Positions 26,449-34,654 of a stretch of 64,000 nt of DNA are shown here, one piece after another. The stretch comes from Ferrimonas balearica (lineage in GTDB: Bacteria; Pseudomonadota; Gammaproteobacteria; Enterobacterales; Shewanellaceae), in assembly GCF_019802085.1 (NCBI RefSeq), contig NZ_JAHVHV010000001.1, forward strand, positions 1,116,001-1,180,000, read 5' to 3'. The number at the start of each line of letters is the position of its first letter. Position 1 is the stretch's first letter. Position numbers and translations under genes: made by a program. The notes under the pieces were generated by a model that saw only the letters and a program-made list of their open reading frames with translations, was not told the origin of the DNA and searched no databases.

Positions 26449-26592
26449 TTTTAAAGAAGGCCCGCAGTGATGCGGGCCTTTGTCGTTTACGGTGGTTGAA
26501 GCCGTCACTGGCGCACCCCTCGGCTCGGCGCCCCTGCCTCGCGCTCGCGGCACTGCGATACGTTGCTTCGGTTGCGGCTCACCCCTCCGCCA
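26449..26592 (+). repeat. tRNA-Ser-linked module 2 (144 bp)
   Basis: Opens with a terminator hairpin at 26457-26481 (AAGGCCCGCA/TGCGGGCCTT) and closes with CTCCGCCA at 26585-26592. The middle differs from module 1 and is GC-rich with several short inverted repeats (GGCTCGGCGCC, CGCGCTCGCG). A shortened form is at 17709. Confidence 0.75.
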
Positions 26593-26660
26593 TATTTGAT
26601 AAGGCCCGCAGTGATGCGGGCCTTTGTTGTTTACGGTGGTTAAAGCCGTCCCAGGCGCAG
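26593..26660 (+). repeat. partial third module with terminator
   Basis: Repeats the start of module 2 with the same AAGGCCCGCA/TGCGGGCCTT hairpin (26601-26625) and GGTGGTTAAAGCCGTC, then the similarity ends. Confidence 0.65.
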
Positions 26661-26700
26661 GCCTTTAATGGGCCATACCGACCCCAGCCTGTTTGGCAGG

Positions 26701-27291
26701 CTAACTGCCGGTGCGACGCCGCGCCTGAAGCAACAGGTTCTCCGCCTCCTGAGTACGGCCCAGTTGATAGAGTTTCTTGGCCAGAAAGGCCAGGTGCTGC
26801 CAATCCAGTTCAGGGTGGCGCTCAATGCGGAACTTGTATTTCTGGTAGGCCTGCTCATTGCCTTGATGCAGCGCCAGTTGCGCCAGGCCCGTCAGCGCCT
26901 CGAGCTGCTGGGTATCCATACCCAGTGCGCGATCGAACGCCTGCTTCGCCTGCTCGTCGTGGTGGAGCTCCAGCTGCAGTTGCCCCAGCACGGCCAGGTG
27001 TTGGGCGTCGACGGATTTGCTGTTTTCGCGGGACTCCAGAGCCTTAACCCATCCATGCAGCTCATCGGGGCGACAGCAGGGGCGGGAGAGGGAGCCAAAG
27101 GGCGGCAGGCTGGGGCTGGGGTAGGGAGTGAGGGTATCGATGGCCATTAACGCGGTGGCATCCGGGATCCCGAGGGCAAAACGGTACAGCTCCTGGTGGC
27201 CTGGGGTCCAATGGCCGAAAGGATCGCAAAGCGCTGGGCCGCCAAGCAGGCAGGCAAGCAGTGGCAGCAGGGCAATCCGGGTGGGTCGCAT
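26701..27291 (-). CDS. secreted TPR-like protein
   Basis: A 196-residue protein with a signal peptide (IALLPLLACLLGGPALC) and C-terminal tetratricopeptide-like helices from about residue 85 (HLAVLGQLQLELHHDEQAKQ, then ALTGLAQLALHQGNEQ and HLAFLAKKLYQLGRTQEA). The residues before the Cys are not a good lipobox, so a plain signal peptide is more likely than a lipoprotein. The ATG at 27291 is preferred to one seven codons upstream. Function unknown; it may be a scaffold in the periplasm. Confidence 0.65.
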   Translation of the reverse strand: MRPTRIALLPLLACLLGGPALCDPFGHWTPGHQELYRFALGIPDATALMAIDTLTPYPSPSLPPFGSLSRPCCRPDELHGWVKALESRENSKSVDAQHLAVLGQLQLELHHDEQAKQAFDRALGMDTQQLEALTGLAQLALHQGNEQAYQKYKFRIERHPELDWQHLAFLAKKLYQLGRTQEAENLLLQARRRTGS

Positions 27292-27413
27292 CTTAGGATC
27301 CGCGATCAGCAATGGGATCTCAGATCACCAGCCCAGTGGACCACAAGCAACCCATTGGGAGTCAATGGAGGGGGCAAGCCGTTGAGGCATATGGATTTAA
27401 GCAGGTGATGCGG

Positions 27414-27725
27414 TTAACGCAGTTGCGCCCGCAGGCGGGTGGTGCCCGAAGCAGTCTGCCTGGCTTCCTGCGTCTCCCCGGCTTCCTGGCGAAGTGCCAT
27501 CAACTCCGTTTCGACTTGCTCCAGTTGTTGGCGTAATGACGCGTTGCTTTGGTCCAGGTGGGTGATGGTGCAGTGGGCGCCGTCCAATTGCCGCTTCAAA
27601 TCCGTCCCACCTACGTAGTGGCCGGCGAGGGCGCAGGCTACAGAAAGGCCGGCGGTGTAGGCCCAGGGCTCGTTAAGCAGAAGGAGGGTGCCAATCGCGG
27701 CGGCCATGGCCAACAGGTGTCGCAT
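27414..27725 (-). CDS. small membrane protein with coiled-coil tail
   Basis: A 103-residue protein of unknown function. Two closely spaced hydrophobic segments (about 1-37) are followed by a hydrophilic helix rich in Gln, Glu and Leu (SNASLRQQLEQVETELMALR) likely to form a coiled coil. I chose the ATG at 27725, where the hydrophobic region begins, over an earlier one at 27839. No ribosome site is clear, so the gene is only moderately certain. Confidence 0.5.
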   Translation of the reverse strand: MRHLLAMAAAIGTLLLLNEPWAYTAGLSVACALAGHYVGGTDLKRQLDGAHCTITHLDQSNASLRQQLEQVETELMALRQEAGETQEARQTASGTTRLRAQLR

Positions 27726-27849
27726 GCAAAGAGTCCATTTTGGGGTGGTTTCACTGTGCCGATAAGAGGCACAGACGTCCTTGCGTGGGATGGTGGCGGA
27801 TGGAGCGGGGCGGGAAAAGGTCATTTGCCGACATGGCAAAGGTTTTGTC

Positions 27850-27889
27850 TTTTAAAAACAACGAGGCCGCCAGCAATACTCTGGCGGCC
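27850..27889 (-). terminator. intrinsic terminator after the DUF2750 gene
   Basis: On the minus strand GGCCGCCAG and CTGGCGGCC form a 9-bp stem with loop AGTATTG, followed by a T-rich stretch. Confidence 0.8.
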
Positions 27890-27907
27890 CGTTCGAGGAG
27901 CGCGGTG

Positions 27908-28264
27908 TCAGACTTCGCTGTCGGCCATCAGCTTGGCCAGATCGAAAGGATCGATCTCCGCGCCTTCCAGCGCTTCGTTCCAGTCGATGCCCACCATGAC
28001 CTCGTCTTCACTCAGGCTCTCCAGCCAGGTGTCGAAGAAATCGCTGACCCGGATGGCGGCAGGACGGTATTCGGCCCATTCGCCCTGACACAGGGCCTGG
28101 GCGGCCGCTTCAGTGGACCACAGGGGCAGGGCATCGGTGTCGGCGAATTCGGCGGAATCCACCACCACCCAGTCGTCGCCGGCGCTCAGGGCCCAGATCT
28201 GGCCACTTTCCGTGACGGCATCGATAAACGCCTGGATCTGGGGATTGACGGGTTTGTCGCTCAT
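27908..28264 (-). CDS. DUF2750 domain protein
   Basis: A 118-residue acidic cytoplasmic protein. QAFIDAVTESGQIWAL, LPLWSTEAAAQALC and VSDFFDTWLESL are the DUF2750 pattern seen in many gammaproteobacteria; the function is unknown, though some relatives sit with immunity-like SMI1/SUKH proteins. TAGGAG precedes the ATG by seven bases, which decides this start over one 31 codons upstream. It is monocistronic with its own terminator. Confidence 0.8.
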   Translation of the reverse strand: MSDKPVNPQIQAFIDAVTESGQIWALSAGDDWVVVDSAEFADTDALPLWSTEAAAQALCQGEWAEYRPAAIRVSDFFDTWLESLSEDEVMVGIDWNEALEGAEIDPFDLAKLMADSEV

Positions 28265-28465
28265 GGGGAGTCTCCTAAGGGGGTAAGCTCTCATCCTCGC
28301 CCAGGGGCGAGGGAAGTGCAATGCGGCGGGGCCAGTTCCCCCGCCTGGGGCGCCCATTTTCCATATATTGAGTTCAATGTCATTGTCCTGGTTGGGATTT
28401 TGGCTGGGAAATTGGCCGCGGATCTGGAAGGATCGGATTGAAGCGTTTCAGGACAGGACAGTCCC

Positions 28466-29746
28466 ATGGTCAAACTGACCCCCAAGCAGCAGGTGTTGCT
28501 GCTGCTCGATGAGGCCCTGGCAACCGGCGTGCGTGGTCGGGTGGCCAGCATTTTGAAGCAGGCCAAGTCGGAGATAGAAGGTAAACCCGCCGCAGACGAC
28601 GGCTTCTACCACCAGGCCGCCAGTGACATCAGCGATCCGGACCGGCCCGGCCTGGTGTTCAAAGTGGGCAAGCACAGTCGCCGTTGGATCTACCGCTACA
28701 CCCCCAAGGGCGCCAAATCCACCAAGCAATTGACCCTGGGCCACTTCCCCGAGATGGGCGTCGAGCAAGCCCGCCAGGCCTGGGCCGAAGCCAAAGCAGA
28801 GCGGGCCGGTCAGGCGCCGGTTCAGCCTAAAGCTCCGGAGGGCCCCAGTGTGGCGGACCTGGTGGGTCAGTACCTGGATTACGCCAAAGACCACCGTTCT
28901 CAGTGGCGACAGGAGCGCAAAATTTTGGAGGGGGCCCTGTGGGAGCAGTATGGCGAGTGGCCAGCAGAACAACTGGCGGGCGACCACATCCGATTATTGC
29001 TGTCCCAGGTACAGGAACAGGCCCAGAGCCGTGGCGGCCATGGCAAGCGCGCGGCAGAGCATGCGCTGACCACCTATCGACACCTCTTTAATGTCGCCCG
29101 TGGCCTGACGGAACCGAGGGCCAACGGCGTACCCTGGATCTGTGCGCGGGTGGCCAACCCTTGTGAGGGTTTGGTGGTGCCTCGGGCGGTGTCCGTGGAG
29201 CGGGCCATTACCCAGTCCGAAGTAGGGCAGTATCTCAAGGCCCTTATCCGTCTTCCCATCAATGAAGAGCTCAAACAGGTGCTGATGTTGCAGTTGGCGT
29301 TGTTGGTGCCCCTGTCGGCTCTGTGCCGTTTGCGATGGCAGGGGGTGGATTGGCGGCTGGGCAGGGTGGTGGTGGAAGACCGCCAAGGCCAGGTGCGCAC
29401 CTTTCCCTTAACGGCCCAGGCGGTGGAGCTACTGCAAAATCGCAAGCGTAAAGCGGATGCCAGCGACTGGGTGTTTCCGGCATTGAAGCACAAGGAGAGG
29501 GCGCTGCCGGTGAGCTACCCCACCCAGATGCTGGCCGCCATTCGCCAGCACATCTCTTTGCCAGACCAATTTACCTCTGAGGCGATCTGTCGATTGGGCA
29601 GGGAGTGGGTTCGCCAGGACTCCCCCTTGCCGGTGATGCGCTTGCCCATCCGGGAAGAGCAGGGGAGTGAGCTTCAGTTGGTGGCCATCAAGGAGCAGTT
29701 GGAGCAGTGGAACCGTTACCTGGCCAGCTTAAGACAGAGCGTCTAG
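28466..29746 (+). CDS. degenerate P4-like tyrosine recombinase (probably catalytically dead)
   Basis: A 426-residue protein. Residues about 50-110 (WIYRYTPKGAKSTKQLTLGHFPEMGVEQARQ) form the arm-binding N-terminal domain of P4/Xis-type integrases, and about 125-215 look like a core-binding SAM-like domain. In the catalytic part the stretch LLVPLSALCRLRWQGVDW aligns with the usual first-Arg box but lacks the conserved Arg, and I find neither HxLR nor the nucleophile Tyr near the C-terminus. The frame is intact with no stop. It is either a decayed integrase or a domesticated DNA-binding protein. It lies 2.2 kb from the tRNA-Ser gene, with no phage genes around. Confidence 0.7.
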   Translation: MVKLTPKQQVLLLLDEALATGVRGRVASILKQAKSEIEGKPAADDGFYHQAASDISDPDRPGLVFKVGKHSRRWIYRYTPKGAKSTKQLTLGHFPEMGVEQARQAWAEAKAERAGQAPVQPKAPEGPSVADLVGQYLDYAKDHRSQWRQERKILEGALWEQYGEWPAEQLAGDHIRLLLSQVQEQAQSRGGHGKRAAEHALTTYRHLFNVARGLTEPRANGVPWICARVANPCEGLVVPRAVSVERAITQSEVGQYLKALIRLPINEELKQVLMLQLALLVPLSALCRLRWQGVDWRLGRVVVEDRQGQVRTFPLTAQAVELLQNRKRKADASDWVFPALKHKERALPVSYPTQMLAAIRQHISLPDQFTSEAICRLGREWVRQDSPLPVMRLPIREEQGSELQLVAIKEQLEQWNRYLASLRQSV

Positions 29747-30085
29747 GTGATTTTCATGCTGTAATCATAACTGTAACTGGTGCGTGTTTGCGTGGCCTTT
29801 GGGCCTTATTCGTGGGTTGACTGACGAGTAAGTGGGGGTGTTTTTCGGCAAGAGCCATCGTTGAAACAGAATCCAGCCGTTCGCTCAGGTTCGGCGCGCC
29901 GCTTGAAAAATTGGCCTGTGTGGAGCGGTGATTGGTGTCTGTATCAGCCGACAGAACGGTACCGTTGTTGCTGGCCTTAGGATTAAAGCGACCGCAATCT
30001 CGACTGACTTAAATGGTCAGACAAATTGGCCGAATGTAGAGGTGGCCCGGCCGAGGATGACCGGGCATCATAAAGCTGAGTCGAC
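29747..30085. other. intergenic region after the integrase-like gene
   Basis: A 339-bp gap, AT-richer than its neighbours (about 50 % GC). GCCCGG/CCGGGC at 30045-30066 forms a short stem that may end the minus-strand gene stopping at 30086, but no T run follows. No gene or direct repeat is supported. Confidence 0.45.
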
Positions 30086-30481
30086 TTAGGCTTTGAAGGG
30101 CGCCTGGAACTCGAGCTTCAAGGAGGGGGTGCGGCGGGCGGCTTTGAGGTCTTTGATCATCATCTTGATGCCCTGGCTCAGCAGCTGCTCGAGCATCGCC
30201 TCGGCCTGAGCTTCGTTACGCTCTTCACCCTCGCTGTTCTTATCCACCATGGCCATGAGTTCGGCGGTGGGGCCCACCAGGGTGTACGCCACAACAGCCT
30301 GAAACTGCTCGAAGTTGTCGAGGATGTTTTTGGCACTTTGAGGCTGGCTATCCCAAGCAGCGCGCAGCGGCGCTTCGACGGCGTTGTAGACGCTCAGCAC
30401 CGCTTCATGTTGCTCTGCCGGGGTTTCCATGTGGTCGAGCACCTGTTGGAGCTCGGTGGGGATGGCGACGGATTCGCTCAT
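30086..30481 (-). CDS. conserved small helical protein, unknown function
   Basis: A 131-residue acidic, mostly helical cytoplasmic protein that I do not recognise. There is no signal peptide or membrane segment. The second ATG (30481) is preferred because AGTGAG lies six bases ahead of it and touches the first. It is alone on the minus strand, divergent from the glycosyltransferase-like gene. Confidence 0.6.
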   Translation of the reverse strand: MSESVAIPTELQQVLDHMETPAEQHEAVLSVYNAVEAPLRAAWDSQPQSAKNILDNFEQFQAVVAYTLVGPTAELMAMVDKNSEGEERNEAQAEAMLEQLLSQGIKMMIKDLKAARRTPSLKLEFQAPFKA

Positions 30482-30662
30482 GGTCATCTCACTTTGGAGG
30501 TTGGAAAAACCGGTATCTTAGCGGATCGGGCCGAAATGTCAGTGCCCAAGCGCCGTTTCCGGTGGCTAATGGCCACGTCATCGCCATACACAAGGGATGT
30601 GGCAAGGAGCAGATCACTGAACTAGCGTTAGTTTATGGTGTGTACGGTCTCAGGGAGGAGCC

Positions 30663-31880
30663 ATGAAGCCATGCCAGGACTTACTCAGTGAACTCACTAC
30701 GGACGCCTCGCCCGGGGCGTGGCAAACACGGCGTTTTCAGGCCAATCTGCTGGATGCGGCCGATGCCCTTTTAGATCTGGGCCCCGATCTCTACACCCTG
30801 CGTCAATTGGAGATGGCCTTTGACCGTCGGCGCGCCATCCCGGCGCAGGTGGTCATCAAGCTGGCGTTGTCCAAACGCATCCTCTGCGATCTGCGCGATC
30901 CCTACCGTTTTACCGTGGTGGTGCCGCTGCTGGCGGACCACCGCCGCCTGCTGACGCCTCAGGAGCACCCTCAGGGGGAGGCCTGCCTGCAACGCAAGCT
31001 GGAGCAGTTGCAGTGGCTCTTTGGCAGTGCGCTGTGGCACGACTGGCGGATGATCCTGGTGGATGACGGTTGTCCGGATCACAGTGGGCGCATCGCCCGG
31101 CGCCAGTTGCTAAGACTGGGCCGTTCCCGCCGAGCCCAGGTGCACTTTGTCGAGCGTGCTGGAGAGAACCGGAGTCATAAAGGGGCCGCCATTACCCTGG
31201 GTTTGCACCAGGCCCTGGCGCACTGGGGCACGGAGCACCACCTGGTGATGGTGTCGAACGCGGCCATCGACGTAAACCTGGGTCAACTGGGGTTGCTGGC
31301 CCAGCCCATGTTGGCGGGCCGGTTATGGCAGGTGGTGGGCAGCCGTCGTTTGCCTTACGCCGTTGCACGGCAAAACGCGCCCAACCCGGAGGCGCTGCTG
31401 GTGGAATACCTGTGGCGACGGATGATGCCGCAACTTAACGGGCTGGGGGATCCCTTTAGCGGATTCTGCGGCTTTCGCGCCCAGATATTGGCGTCTCTGC
31501 TGGAGGGGGTGACCGAGTTGGGTCCGGCCCAGGCGCTGGAGTGGCCGCTAAAGGCCCAGCTCAGTGAACCGGACAGCATCAAGGAGGTGGCGGTGGCGCA
31601 CCTTGGACAAGCGGAGCAGGGCACCGTTCCCGCGTTGGGTCCACTGCCAATGTTGCAGGCGGCATCGCGGCTTTACCGGCGTTACCTGCCCCAACTGCCG
31701 GTCAGTGAGCAGTTTTCGACCCTTGTGGAGGGTTTGGATGCGCCGCGCTGGGAGGCGCTGGTTGGTGCCATGGCTGGGCCATTGCTGGCCGCAGCGCCAG
31801 AAGACCTGGCCCGTCGCTGCCTGTTTTCGCCCCAGCACCTGGCGGCCCGGGCCCGGGTGAAACTCAGCCGGGAGAGATAG
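30663..31880 (+). CDS. glycosyltransferase-like protein with altered metal motif
   Basis: A 405-residue protein with a GT-A fold signature: VVVPLL at 85-90, LVDDGCPD at 132-139, SHKGAA near 171-176 and GSRR followed by GFCGFRAQIL. In related family-2-like enzymes the second block reads D-A-D-L-S then LGQ-GLL; here it reads NAAID at 199-203, so the aspartates that bind the metal-nucleotide sugar are lost. It may be inactive or use a different metal site. GGGAGGAG precedes the ATG. A terminator follows. Confidence 0.65.
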   Translation: MKPCQDLLSELTTDASPGAWQTRRFQANLLDAADALLDLGPDLYTLRQLEMAFDRRRAIPAQVVIKLALSKRILCDLRDPYRFTVVVPLLADHRRLLTPQEHPQGEACLQRKLEQLQWLFGSALWHDWRMILVDDGCPDHSGRIARRQLLRLGRSRRAQVHFVERAGENRSHKGAAITLGLHQALAHWGTEHHLVMVSNAAIDVNLGQLGLLAQPMLAGRLWQVVGSRRLPYAVARQNAPNPEALLVEYLWRRMMPQLNGLGDPFSGFCGFRAQILASLLEGVTELGPAQALEWPLKAQLSEPDSIKEVAVAHLGQAEQGTVPALGPLPMLQAASRLYRRYLPQLPVSEQFSTLVEGLDAPRWEALVGAMAGPLLAAAPEDLARRCLFSPQHLAARARVKLSRER

Positions 31881-31881
31881 C

Positions 31882-31912
31882 AAAAAGCCCGCTCAGATGA
31901 GCGGGCTTTTTG
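31882..31912. terminator. bidirectional terminator between the GT-like gene and tRNA-Val
   Basis: AAAAAGCCCGCTC and GAGCGGGCTTTTT form a long perfect stem with a short loop and A/T runs on both sides; it serves both the plus-strand gene and the convergent tRNA operon. Confidence 0.9.
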
Positions 31913-31919
31913 GTGTATA

Positions 31920-31996
31920 TGGTGCGTCTAAGTAGACTCGAACTACCGACCCCCACCATGTCAAGGTGGTGCTCTAACCAACTGAGCTATAGACGC
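31920..31996 (-). tRNA. tRNA-Val (anticodon GAC), copy 3 of operon
   Basis: 77 nt with encoded CCA, anticodon loop TTGACAT (GAC) and T-loop TTCGAGT. The acceptor stem GCGTCTA/TAGACGC differs from the other two copies by two compensated pairs. Confidence 0.96.
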
Positions 31997-32002
31997 GAAA
32001 TG

Positions 32003-32079
32003 TGGTGCGTCCGAGTAGACTCGAACTACCGACCCCCACCATGTCAAGGTGGTGCTCTAACCAACTGAGCTACGGACGC
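32003..32079 (-). tRNA. tRNA-Val (anticodon GAC), copy 2 of operon
   Basis: 77 nt with encoded CCA; acceptor stem GCGTCCG/CGGACGC and anticodon GAC. It is separated from its neighbours by six and seven bases. Confidence 0.96.
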
Positions 32080-32086
32080 AAAAAGA

Positions 32087-32163
32087 TGGTGCGTCCGAGT
32101 AGATTCGAACTACCGACCCCCACCATGTCAAGGTGGTGCTCTAACCAACTGAGCTACGGACGC
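32087..32163 (-). tRNA. tRNA-Val (anticodon GAC), copy 1 of operon
   Basis: 77 nt with encoded CCA, promoter-proximal copy. It differs from copy 2 by one base in the T-loop (TTCGAAT instead of TTCGAGT). Confidence 0.96.
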
Positions 32164-32190
32164 ACTGTGCTGTCGTCGACAGCGAGGCGT

Positions 32191-32219
32191 ATAGTAATCA
32201 CGCCCTGAGGATCTCGCAA
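32191..32219 (-). promoter_or_regulatory. promoter of the tRNA-Val operon
   Basis: On the minus strand TTGCGA, a 17-bp spacer and TACTAT are followed by a GC-rich discriminator, the usual layout of a growth-rate-controlled tRNA promoter. Confidence 0.8.
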
Positions 32220-32276
32220 GGGGATTTTCCCAAAGGGGTGATCAAATGGCGATGCTTTATCCAAAGCGGCGAGGGA

Positions 32277-33272
32277 TCAGCCCGTCGGGGCGCCCGGTTG
32301 CTGGCCACAGCGTTCAAGCAGGGTCTGCCAGGTTTGGGTATGCAATTGAATCGCTGAGTAAAAGCGCCCTCTTAGGCTGTCGGCGTCCTGCCCCAGGTAG
32401 AAGGCAAAGTAGGGATCCTCCGGCAGGGGCGAGAGCAGAGCGGTCAGCGGTGGGGTCAGTCGACGATCGGCGTTTTGGATCTGCGACAGCAGTGGCTGAA
32501 CCCGTTCGCCGTAGATGGCCGTCAGCACATTGGGCAGCACCGTCATGGTCTCGTGCTGGCAGGCCAGGGTGGGCAGGGTCTCAAGCATGGCGCTGGCCTG
32601 CTCCAGGGTGACGGTGGCGCTTATCATGGCGCGATGGAGCGAGCGAGGCAGTTCGGCCCGGTAGAGCACCGCGAGGTGGCTTTCGAGGGTTTGTTGCGGG
32701 TCCAGGGGTTCATCCAGCACGCTGAGCCGGGGCGTCATCCGTTTGAGGGCATTCAGGCTCTGCTCGGCTTCGGCCAGGGGCCCAAAGCGCCAACCTTTGC
32801 CCTCGGCCCCCAGGTTAAACCAGATCTCATCACTGAGCAGAAACAGCCTGGGGCCCAACCGGGGCAGCTGCTGCGCCTTGTGGGTCAGCAACGCCTGGTG
32901 CAGCTCACGGCCCTCCTCGTCCAGGCTGTCGGGATCGCAACGGGTTAATCGATGGGCCAGCTCATGGTGGTAGAGCAGTTGCTGCGAGGGGGGAGAGACT
33001 CGACCCAACTGAGCGTTGTGCTGGGCAATCAGTGGCAGCACACCGCAGGGCTTGAGTTTCAGTGGGGTCAGCAAAGAGACGGTGAGATCCGTTTGTGACG
33101 GTTGCCAGAGGTGTTTGGCTGGGCGCGGCGGCGGCGTCAGCTCTATTGCTGGCCGCTCGGTATTCAGCACCCGCTCCAGACGAGTCAGGTAGTCGTCCAG
33201 GGTGCCGTCGGGGCCCGGTTGGCACCCCGACAGCAACAGCAGCGGCAGAAGCTTAAGCAGCCACCGTAGCAT
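32277..33272 (-). CDS. DUF3080 family lipoprotein
   Basis: A 331-residue lipoprotein: the signal peptide ends in LLSGC with Cys17 as the lipidation site. PDGTLDDYLTRLERVL after the Cys and the HHELAHRLTRC region match DUF3080, a family of unknown role found in Shewanella and Vibrio relatives. The start overlaps the end of the MATE gene by 20 bp, so the two are one transcript. Confidence 0.8.
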   Translation of the reverse strand: MLRWLLKLLPLLLLSGCQPGPDGTLDDYLTRLERVLNTERPAIELTPPPRPAKHLWQPSQTDLTVSLLTPLKLKPCGVLPLIAQHNAQLGRVSPPSQQLLYHHELAHRLTRCDPDSLDEEGRELHQALLTHKAQQLPRLGPRLFLLSDEIWFNLGAEGKGWRFGPLAEAEQSLNALKRMTPRLSVLDEPLDPQQTLESHLAVLYRAELPRSLHRAMISATVTLEQASAMLETLPTLACQHETMTVLPNVLTAIYGERVQPLLSQIQNADRRLTPPLTALLSPLPEDPYFAFYLGQDADSLRGRFYSAIQLHTQTWQTLLERCGQQPGAPTG

Positions 33273-34608
33273 GGCGCTTCTGGATCTGTTTTAGGCGAAT
33301 TTGCAGCAACAGGGCGGCGAAGGAGAGGCCGGAGAGGAAACCAATCCAGAAGCCGTGGGCCCCCATCGGTGCCACAAGCCAGTCGGTCAGACCCACCACG
33401 TAACCCACGGTCATCCCCACACCCCAGTAGGAGATAAAGGCGATCCACAGGATGGAGACGGTGTCCTTGTAGCCCCGCAAGGCCGCGGCACTGACCACCT
33501 GGATGGAGTCGGAGATCTGGTAGAAGGCGCAGAGGAACATCAGCTGCACCGCCAGGGCGATCACCGGCGCGTCGTTGCTGTAGAGGTTGGCGATCCAGTC
33601 GCGGGCCAGCACGGTCAGCAGGGCTGTGGCCAGGGCGACGCCCACCCCCAGCCAGAGTCCCACCTTGGCCACCATGGCGGCGATCTCCGGTTGCTTGCGG
33701 CCCAGGTAGTAGCCCACCCGGATGGTCACGGCGATGCCGATGGAGAGTGGCAACATAAAGATGATGCTGGAGAAGTTGGCCGCCACCTGGTGGCCAGCCA
33801 CCACCACGGAGCCCAGCGGGGCGATCATCACCGCCACGAAGGCGAACAGCGTCACCTCGAAAAACACCGCCAGCGCCACCGGCAGGCCCAGCTTGACGAC
33901 GGTTTTTTGTGCACTCCAGTCGATGCCTTTAAACCCTTTGAACAGTTCAAAGTCTTTGAAACGCCCACTGAAGGCCAGGTAGATCACCATGGCCAGGGCC
34001 ATGCCCCAGAACACGATGGCGGTGGCCACACCACAGCCGGCACCACCCATGGCGGGCATCCCCAGGTGACCATTGATGAAGATGTAGTTGGCGGGCACGT
34101 TGATGGCCAGGCCGATAAAGCCAATGATCATCGACGGCAGGGTCCAGCTCAGCCCCTCGGTGAAGCTGCGCAGCACCTGGAACAGCAAAAACGCCGGCGC
34201 GCCCCAGAGAATGGCGTCCAGGTAACCGACGGTCAGGGCTTCCAGTTGGGGCTCCAGTTCCATACGGGTCAGCACCCAGTGGGCATTGGCCAGCAGAATC
34301 ATGGTCAGCACGCTGCAGGCCAGTGCCAGGTAGAGAGCCTGGTGAACCAGGGGACGGATCTGGCCCTCTTCGCCGGCGCCGTGGAGATGGGAGATGAGCG
34401 GTGGCAGGGCCATGATGATGCCGGCAAACAGCAAGATGGTGGGGAGCCACAAGCTGGTGCCAACGGCCACGGCGGCCATGTCCACCGGGCTGACCTGGCC
34501 GGCCATGACGGTGTCGATAAACCCCATCATGGTCTGGGCCACCTGGGCAGCGAGAACGGGCAGCGCCAGCTGCACCAGTTTTTTGACTTGGTAGCCAGTG
34601 TTATGCAT
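33253..34608 (-). CDS. MATE family multidrug efflux transporter (NorM/MdtK-like)
   Basis: A 451-residue inner-membrane protein with twelve hydrophobic helices. The start KLVQLALPVLAAQVAQTMMGFIDT and the GGAGCGVATA region mid-protein match NorM/MdtK, which expels cationic drugs in exchange for Na+ or H+. It is divergent from riboflavin synthase, an arrangement also seen in Vibrio and Shewanella. The DUF3080 gene overlaps its 3' end. Confidence 0.9.
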   Translation of the reverse strand: MHNTGYQVKKLVQLALPVLAAQVAQTMMGFIDTVMAGQVSPVDMAAVAVGTSLWLPTILLFAGIIMALPPLISHLHGAGEEGQIRPLVHQALYLALACSVLTMILLANAHWVLTRMELEPQLEALTVGYLDAILWGAPAFLLFQVLRSFTEGLSWTLPSMIIGFIGLAINVPANYIFINGHLGMPAMGGAGCGVATAIVFWGMALAMVIYLAFSGRFKDFELFKGFKGIDWSAQKTVVKLGLPVALAVFFEVTLFAFVAVMIAPLGSVVVAGHQVAANFSSIIFMLPLSIGIAVTIRVGYYLGRKQPEIAAMVAKVGLWLGVGVALATALLTVLARDWIANLYSNDAPVIALAVQLMFLCAFYQISDSIQVVSAAALRGYKDTVSILWIAFISYWGVGMTVGYVVGLTDWLVAPMGAHGFWIGFLSGLSFAALLLQIRLKQIQKRHATVAA

Positions 34609-34654
34609 TGTGTACGGCCAAAAGCAGTTCTGTTGAGTGTAAGCGAGTAGTTAA

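Noticed and set aside
28466..29746. Prophage or genomic island marker
   Set aside because: No other phage, plasmid or transfer genes nearby and the integrase-like protein lacks catalytic residues; a mobile element call is not supported.
34609..34654. FMN riboswitch ahead of riboflavin synthase
   Set aside because: The gap is only 46 bp and contains none of the conserved RFN elements.
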